From Anaerolineales bacterium (GTDB taxonomy: Bacteria; Chloroflexota; Anaerolineae; Anaerolineales; Villigracilaceae), in NCBI GenBank assembly GCA_016927315.1, contig JAFGMV010000057.1, positions 1 to 35,375 on the forward strand: a DNA stretch of 35,375 nt, read 5' to 3'. The notes below the pieces were generated by a model. It was not told the DNA's origin and made no database searches. It saw only the letters and a list, made by a program, of their open reading frames with translations. A program made the position numbers and the translations under genes. Below, in pieces: positions 31,770 to 35,375 of this stretch; position 1 is the first letter of the stretch, and every line of letters begins with the position of its first letter.

Positions 31770-34559
31770 ATGCCGCAAAAAGACAAGCAGCCAGGTACAA
31801 CCCGGCCAGCCGCCGGAACAGTTTTGGCGCAGTTCGATCCCACGCACGACCTTTACAGGTACCAAGCACGCGCCCTGGACGCCATCTTTGCACCCAAAAA
31901 TGTTGCGGTCATCGGCGCGACTGAGAAAGAGGACAGCGTGGGCCGGACCCTGACCTGGAATCTGATCAGCACCCCCTTTGGCGGAGCGGTCTTCCCCGTC
32001 AACCTAAAGCGCGCCAGCATCCTGGGGATCAAAGCGTACTCGACGGTCCGCGACATTCCAGATCCCATCGACCTGGCAGTCATCGTCACACCGGCGCCGA
32101 CAGTCCCCGGCATCATTAAAGACTGTGTGGACATAGGCGTAAAAGGCGCCATTGTCATCTCGGCTGGTTTCAAGGAAACCGGACCCGACGGGGTAGAACT
32201 GGAACGCAAGATCATGGAGCAGGCCCGCCGCGGGAATATGCGCATCATTGGCCCGAACTGTCTGGGTGTGATGAACCCGATTACCGGTATAAACGCGACC
32301 TTTGCCACCAAAATGGCCAACAAGGGAAACGTAGGCTTTATCAGCCAGTCGGGCGCCTTATGCACGGCTGTTCTGGACTGGTCTTTTCGGGAGAATGTCG
32401 GCTTTTCCAACTTCGTATCGATCGGTTCGATGCTGGATGTCGACTGGGGCGACCTGATTTACTATCTTGGCGATGATCCCCATACGCATTCAATCGTAAT
32501 TTACATGGAAACAATCGGGAATGCCCGATCCTTCCTGTCTGCCGCCCGCGAAGTGGCCTTGACGAAACCGATCATCGTTATCAAACCAGGCCGTACCGAA
32601 GGCGCTGCCAAGGCCGCAGCCTCCCATACAGGTTCCTTAACTGGCTCGGATGAGGTCCTGGACGCAGCCTTCCGGCGGTGCGGTGTCTTGCGCGTTGACA
32701 GTATCGGTGAACTTTTCTCCATGGCCGAAGTGCTTGCCAAACAACCCAAGCCCAAGGGACCGCGCCTGACCATCCTGACCAATGCCGGCGGGCCCGGAGT
32801 GCTGGCAACCGATGCTTTGATTTCAAACGGAGGTGAACTGGCTGTCCTCTCCCCGAAAACCATGAAGGCGCTCAATGAAATCCTGCCGCCGCAGTGGTCC
32901 CATAACAACCCGGTGGATATCCTTGGAGACGCCGGCCCAGACAGGTACACCAAATCCCTGGAGATTACCGCCAAGGATCCTAACAGCGACGGCCTGCTGG
33001 TCATCCTGACGCCCCAGGCTATGACAGCGCCCACAGAGATTGCAGAAGCGTTGAAAGAACACGCCACTTCCTACGACAAACCCCTGCTGGCTTCCTGGAT
33101 GGGCGGGGACGCTATCAGGGAAGGCGAAACCATCCTGAACCGAGCCAACCTGCCAACCTATGAATATCCGGATGAAGCCGCCCGGGCATTCGATTATATG
33201 TGGCACTATACTTATAACCTTAGGGGAATTTATGAAACCCCGACCACTGCCGAAGCAGAAGGACAGGATGGGACCGGACCAGACCGGGATAAAGCAGCTG
33301 CCATCATCAACAAAGCCAGGACCGCGGGCCGTGAAATCCTGACGGAGGCTGAATCAAAAGAACTGCTTTCCGCATACGGGATCCCCACTACGCCCAATCT
33401 GATTGCAGAGACCCCTGAACAGGCTGTCGAACTGGCGGAACAGGTTGGATATCCCGTTGTACTCAAGCTTCATTCAGAAACCATCACACATAAAAGCGAT
33501 GTCGGCGGCGTTAAACTCAATCTCAAGAACGCCGAAAAGGTCAAAGCCGCCTTCAAAGAAATCAACGCCTCCGTGGATAAAATCACCGGAAAAGGCAACT
33601 TCAACGGCGTATCCGTCCAGCCGATGATCAAAATGGAAGGCTACGAGGTGATCCTCGGTTCGAGCATCGATATACAGTTCGGGCCGGTGCTGCTCTTTGG
33701 CACCGGCGGCACCCTGGTAGAGGTGTTCAAAGACCGCGCACTGGCATTACCCCCATTGAACACTACCCTGGCTCGCCGCATGATCGAACAAACCAAAATA
33801 TTTAAGGCGCTGCAGGGCGTTCGCGGACGAAAATCCATTAATATCGACGAGCTCGAAAAGATGCTGGTACGCTTCAGCCAGCTGGTTGTCGAACAACGCT
33901 GGATCAAGGAACTGGACATTAACCCGATGATAGCCTCTCCGGAAGGTTTGCTGGCGTTAGACGCCCGCGTGGTTGTCCATGGTCCAGATACCAGGGAAGA
34001 AGAGCTGCCAACACTTGCTATCCGCCCCTACCCCATTCAATACATTACCCACTGGACATCCAAAGACAAACGCGAGATAACCATCCGTCCAATCCGTCCC
34101 GAGGATGAACCTCTGATGGTTCGCTTCCATGAAACCCTCTCCGACCGCAGTGTTTACCTGCGCTATCTTTCCCCCATGGTCTACAGCCAGCGTGTTACTC
34201 ACGAACGCCTGGCACGTATGTGCTTCAATGACTATGACCGCGAAATTGCCCTGGTCAGCGAGTGGACCGATCCCAAGAATGGAGAAACCAGCATCATGGG
34301 CGTCGCCCGTCTCTCCAAGAAACACGGAATCAACACCGGCCAGTTCAGGATGCTGATCAATGACGCCTATCAGGGGATTGGCCTTGGGAAGCAAATGCTC
34401 ACCACTCTTATCGACGTGGCCCGCAAGGAAAAGCTGGAGACTATGGTCGCCGCGATGTCCCCTGAAAATAAAGCCATGCAGGTTCTTTGCAAGAATCTGG
34501 GTTTCAAACTCAACACCAACAAAGAAACGAATTTGATTGAAGCGGAATTGAAGCTGTAA
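31770..34559 (+). CDS. ADP-forming acetyl-CoA synthetase fused to a GNAT domain
   Basis: The 929-residue protein has a CoA-binding domain ([20 protein letters not shown], about 40-60), a succinyl-CoA-ligase-like domain with GFISQSGAL, the phosphohistidine loop [12 protein letters not shown] with His286, an ATP-grasp domain (about 510-730, [20 protein letters not shown]), and a C-terminal GNAT domain (about 770-925, [11 protein letters not shown]). The synthetase converts acetyl-CoA, ADP and phosphate to acetate, CoA and ATP, an energy-yielding exit from the Wood-Ljungdahl pathway. Protein acetyltransferases of the PatZ/Pka type have the same domain order but lost the active histidine; here it is kept, so both activities may be present. 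Acyl specificity is not proven. AAGGAGG at 31758-31764 is the ribosome site, and a strong terminator follows. Confidence 0.92.
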   Translation: MPQKDKQPGTTRPAAGTVLAQFDPTHDLYRYQARALDAIFAPKNVAVIGATEKEDSVGRTLTWNLISTPFGGAVFPVNLKRASILGIKAYSTVRDIPDPIDLAVIVTPAPTVPGIIKDCVDIGVKGAIVISAGFKETGPDGVELERKIMEQARRGNMRIIGPNCLGVMNPITGINATFATKMANKGNVGFISQSGALCTAVLDWSFRENVGFSNFVSIGSMLDVDWGDLIYYLGDDPHTHSIVIYMETIGNARSFLSAAREVALTKPIIVIKPGRTEGAAKAAASHTGSLTGSDEVLDAAFRRCGVLRVDSIGELFSMAEVLAKQPKPKGPRLTILTNAGGPGVLATDALISNGGELAVLSPKTMKALNEILPPQWSHNNPVDILGDAGPDRYTKSLEITAKDPNSDGLLVILTPQAMTAPTEIAEALKEHATSYDKPLLASWMGGDAIREGETILNRANLPTYEYPDEAARAFDYMWHYTYNLRGIYETPTTAEAEGQDGTGPDRDKAAAIINKARTAGREILTEAESKELLSAYGIPTTPNLIAETPEQAVELAEQVGYPVVLKLHSETITHKSDVGGVKLNLKNAEKVKAAFKEINASVDKITGKGNFNGVSVQPMIKMEGYEVILGSSIDIQFGPVLLFGTGGTLVEVFKDRALALPPLNTTLARRMIEQTKIFKALQGVRGRKSINIDELEKMLVRFSQLVVEQRWIKELDINPMIASPEGLLALDARVVVHGPDTREEELPTLAIRPYPIQYITHWTSKDKREITIRPIRPEDEPLMVRFHETLSDRSVYLRYLSPMVYSQRVTHERLARMCFNDYDREIALVSEWTDPKNGETSIMGVARLSKKHGINTGQFRMLINDAYQGIGLGKQMLTTLIDVARKEKLETMVAAMSPENKAMQVLCKNLGFKLNTNKETNLIEAELKL

Positions 34560-34586
34560 GGCTTTTCACGTTTCCATCAAGTTCTC

Positions 34587-34621
34587 AAGGAGGCGCAGAA
34601 CTGCCTGCGTCTCCTTTTTTT
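34587..34621 (+). terminator. Intrinsic terminator after the acetyl-CoA synthetase gene
   Basis: AAGGAGGCGCAG and CTGCGTCTCCTT form a 12-bp stem (one G-T pair) with a six-base loop, directly running into a tract of T's ending at 34621. It begins 28 bases after the stop codon. This is a textbook Rho-independent terminator. Confidence 0.93.
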
Positions 34622-34833
34622 GTAACCCAAAACATGAAACACTTGAGACCAATTCACCTACTGCCCCGCATCGGGTGCATTAATATGTTGTCGGCTTTAT
34701 CGGAAGGATGGCATCCTCGGAACAGCCTCCCGAAGGTTGACCTGCCCGGTAGTGGGTCTGATAGAAACCCTTCGGAACATCCAGGTCTTGATAATCCACA
34801 GATTTTAATGTGTACTTTTCCTGGCCTCTCCCA

Positions 34834-34863
34834 TTGATCGTAAAAAAAAACTTGGGATATAAT
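34834..34863 (+). promoter_or_regulatory. Promoter of the response regulator gene, leaderless type
   Basis: TTGATC (34834-34839) and a consensus TATAAT (34858-34863) are separated by 18 bases. The -10 box ends only 6 bases before the ATG at 34870, so the expected transcription start falls on the start codon itself. No ribosome binding site exists upstream of the ATG, which agrees with a leaderless message. Confidence 0.65.
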
Positions 34864-34869
34864 CATCCC

Positions 34870-35375
34870 ATGACTTATAAAGTATTCCTGGTTGAAGATG
34901 AAATCGTTACGCGAGAGGGTATTCGGGACAACGTCAACTGGAAGTCTGCGGGGTTTGAGTTCTGCGGGGAAGCTGCAGACGGTGAAACAGCCGTCCCCTT
35001 AATCGAAGCCGCCCAACCCGATATCCTCATCACTGACATTAAAATGCCCTTTATGGATGGGCTCCAACTGAGCAAAATCATCCGGACACAGATGCCCTGG
35101 GTTAAGATTATCATCCTGAGCGGACACGATGAGTTTGAATATGCCCAAAAGGCAGTAACCATTGGGGCGACCGAATACCTGTTGAAACCTATCAGCTCTG
35201 GTGAACTGCTGAAAGCGATGAAGAGAATTTCTGATTTGCTCGACCAGGAGAAGAAAGAGCAGGACAACTATAATGAATTAAAAAAGCGGGATGAAGGCAA
35301 CCTGCTACTTCTCAAGGAAAAATTCTTACTCCGCCTTGTTATGGGTGGAATCTCTTCAGCAGATGCGATCGAACA
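34870..35375 (+). CDS. YesN-like response regulator (5' part, runs off the window)
   Basis: The visible 168 codons encode a full receiver domain: acidic pair in VFLVEDE near residue 9, phospho-acceptor Asp in ILITDIKMPFMDG (about residue 57), the conserved Ser in IILSGHDEFEYAQKA, and the Lys in EYLLKPIS. The segment FEYAQKA...GATEYLLKPI is typical of YesN/AraC-family regulators, so an AraC-type DNA-binding domain probably follows beyond the window. A helical linker (LLDQEKKEQDNYNELKKRDE) comes after the receiver. The start at 34870 is fixed by the receiver domain, which begins with the next residues. Its sensor kinase would be expected nearby, outside the window. Confidence 0.88.
   Translation, partial: MTYKVFLVEDEIVTREGIRDNVNWKSAGFEFCGEAADGETAVPLIEAAQPDILITDIKMPFMDGLQLSKIIRTQMPWVKIIILSGHDEFEYAQKAVTIGATEYLLKPISSGELLKAMKRISDLLDQEKKEQDNYNELKKRDEGNLLLLKEKFLLRLVMGGISSADAIE

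Noticed and set aside
34634..34837. Small plus-strand open frame between terminator and response regulator
   Set aside because: No ribosome site or promoter, and the translation does not look like a protein family.

Overview
The window is a carbon-fixation and energy-conservation locus from a strict anaerobe, most likely a Chloroflexota bacterium of the Anaerolineae or Dehalococcoidia type. That placement is inferred from the gene set: a bacterial-type CODH/acetyl-CoA synthase, a corrinoid-dependent core methionine synthase, an ADP-forming acetyl-CoA synthetase fused to a GNAT domain, and long HdrA proteins. No rRNA or ribosomal protein gene is present to confirm it. Base composition is near 50% G+C throughout, and I saw no transposase, CRISPR array, tRNA or phage gene.

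Layout. (1) 1-2629, plus strand: the 3' end of a sugar-nucleotidyltransferase gene, a MesB-like methionine synthase, a frameshifted LsrG-like monooxygenase gene, and an iron-containing alcohol dehydrogenase. (2) 2829-6067, minus strand: a tightly overlapping operon read as CAP/LysM surface protein, DUF3786 protein, CooC-type ATPase, CooC-type ATPase; the last three probably mature or service the nickel enzymes. (3) 6339-16947, plus strand: a small HMA-like protein, acsA (CODH), acsB (ACS), a CBS-domain protein, acsD and acsC (corrinoid iron-sulfur protein), acsV (corrinoid reactivation) and acsE (methyltransferase). This is the complete carbonyl branch of the Wood-Ljungdahl pathway. (4) 17112-29881, plus strand: an electron-transfer and methylene-THF reductase module made of a double HdrA, an MvhD, a 1513-residue HdrA-GltD-HdrA fusion, a second MvhD with an in-frame UGA, MetV, MetF, an HdrC-HdrB fusion, a GNAT acetyltransferase and a one-cluster HdrC-like protein. 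(5) 29882-35375: a sparse stretch with an SDR oxidoreductase, the ADP-forming acetyl-CoA synthetase-GNAT fusion with a strong terminator, and the start of a YesN-like response regulator.

How they work together. MetF/MetV would reduce methylene-THF to methyl-THF using electrons delivered by the Hdr/MvhD assembly. AcsE moves the methyl group to AcsC/AcsD, AcsV keeps that corrinoid protein reduced, and AcsA/AcsB join methyl, CO and CoA into acetyl-CoA. The ADP-forming synthetase can turn acetyl-CoA into acetate plus ATP, and MesB could draw methyl groups from the corrinoid protein for methionine.

The most notable observation is the second mvhD gene. A UGA at 25555-25557 sits exactly where the paralogue has a cysteine, and a hairpin with the geometry of a bacterial SECIS follows it, so this is very probably a selenoprotein that ordinary gene calling would split in two. 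The second is the unusual electron-transfer architecture around it: two double-HdrA proteins, one with a complete GltD/NfnB-type NAD(P)H module inserted, two MvhD proteins and no hydrogenase, all next to metVF. This suggests an NAD(P)H-linked, possibly electron-bifurcating methylene-THF reductase complex.
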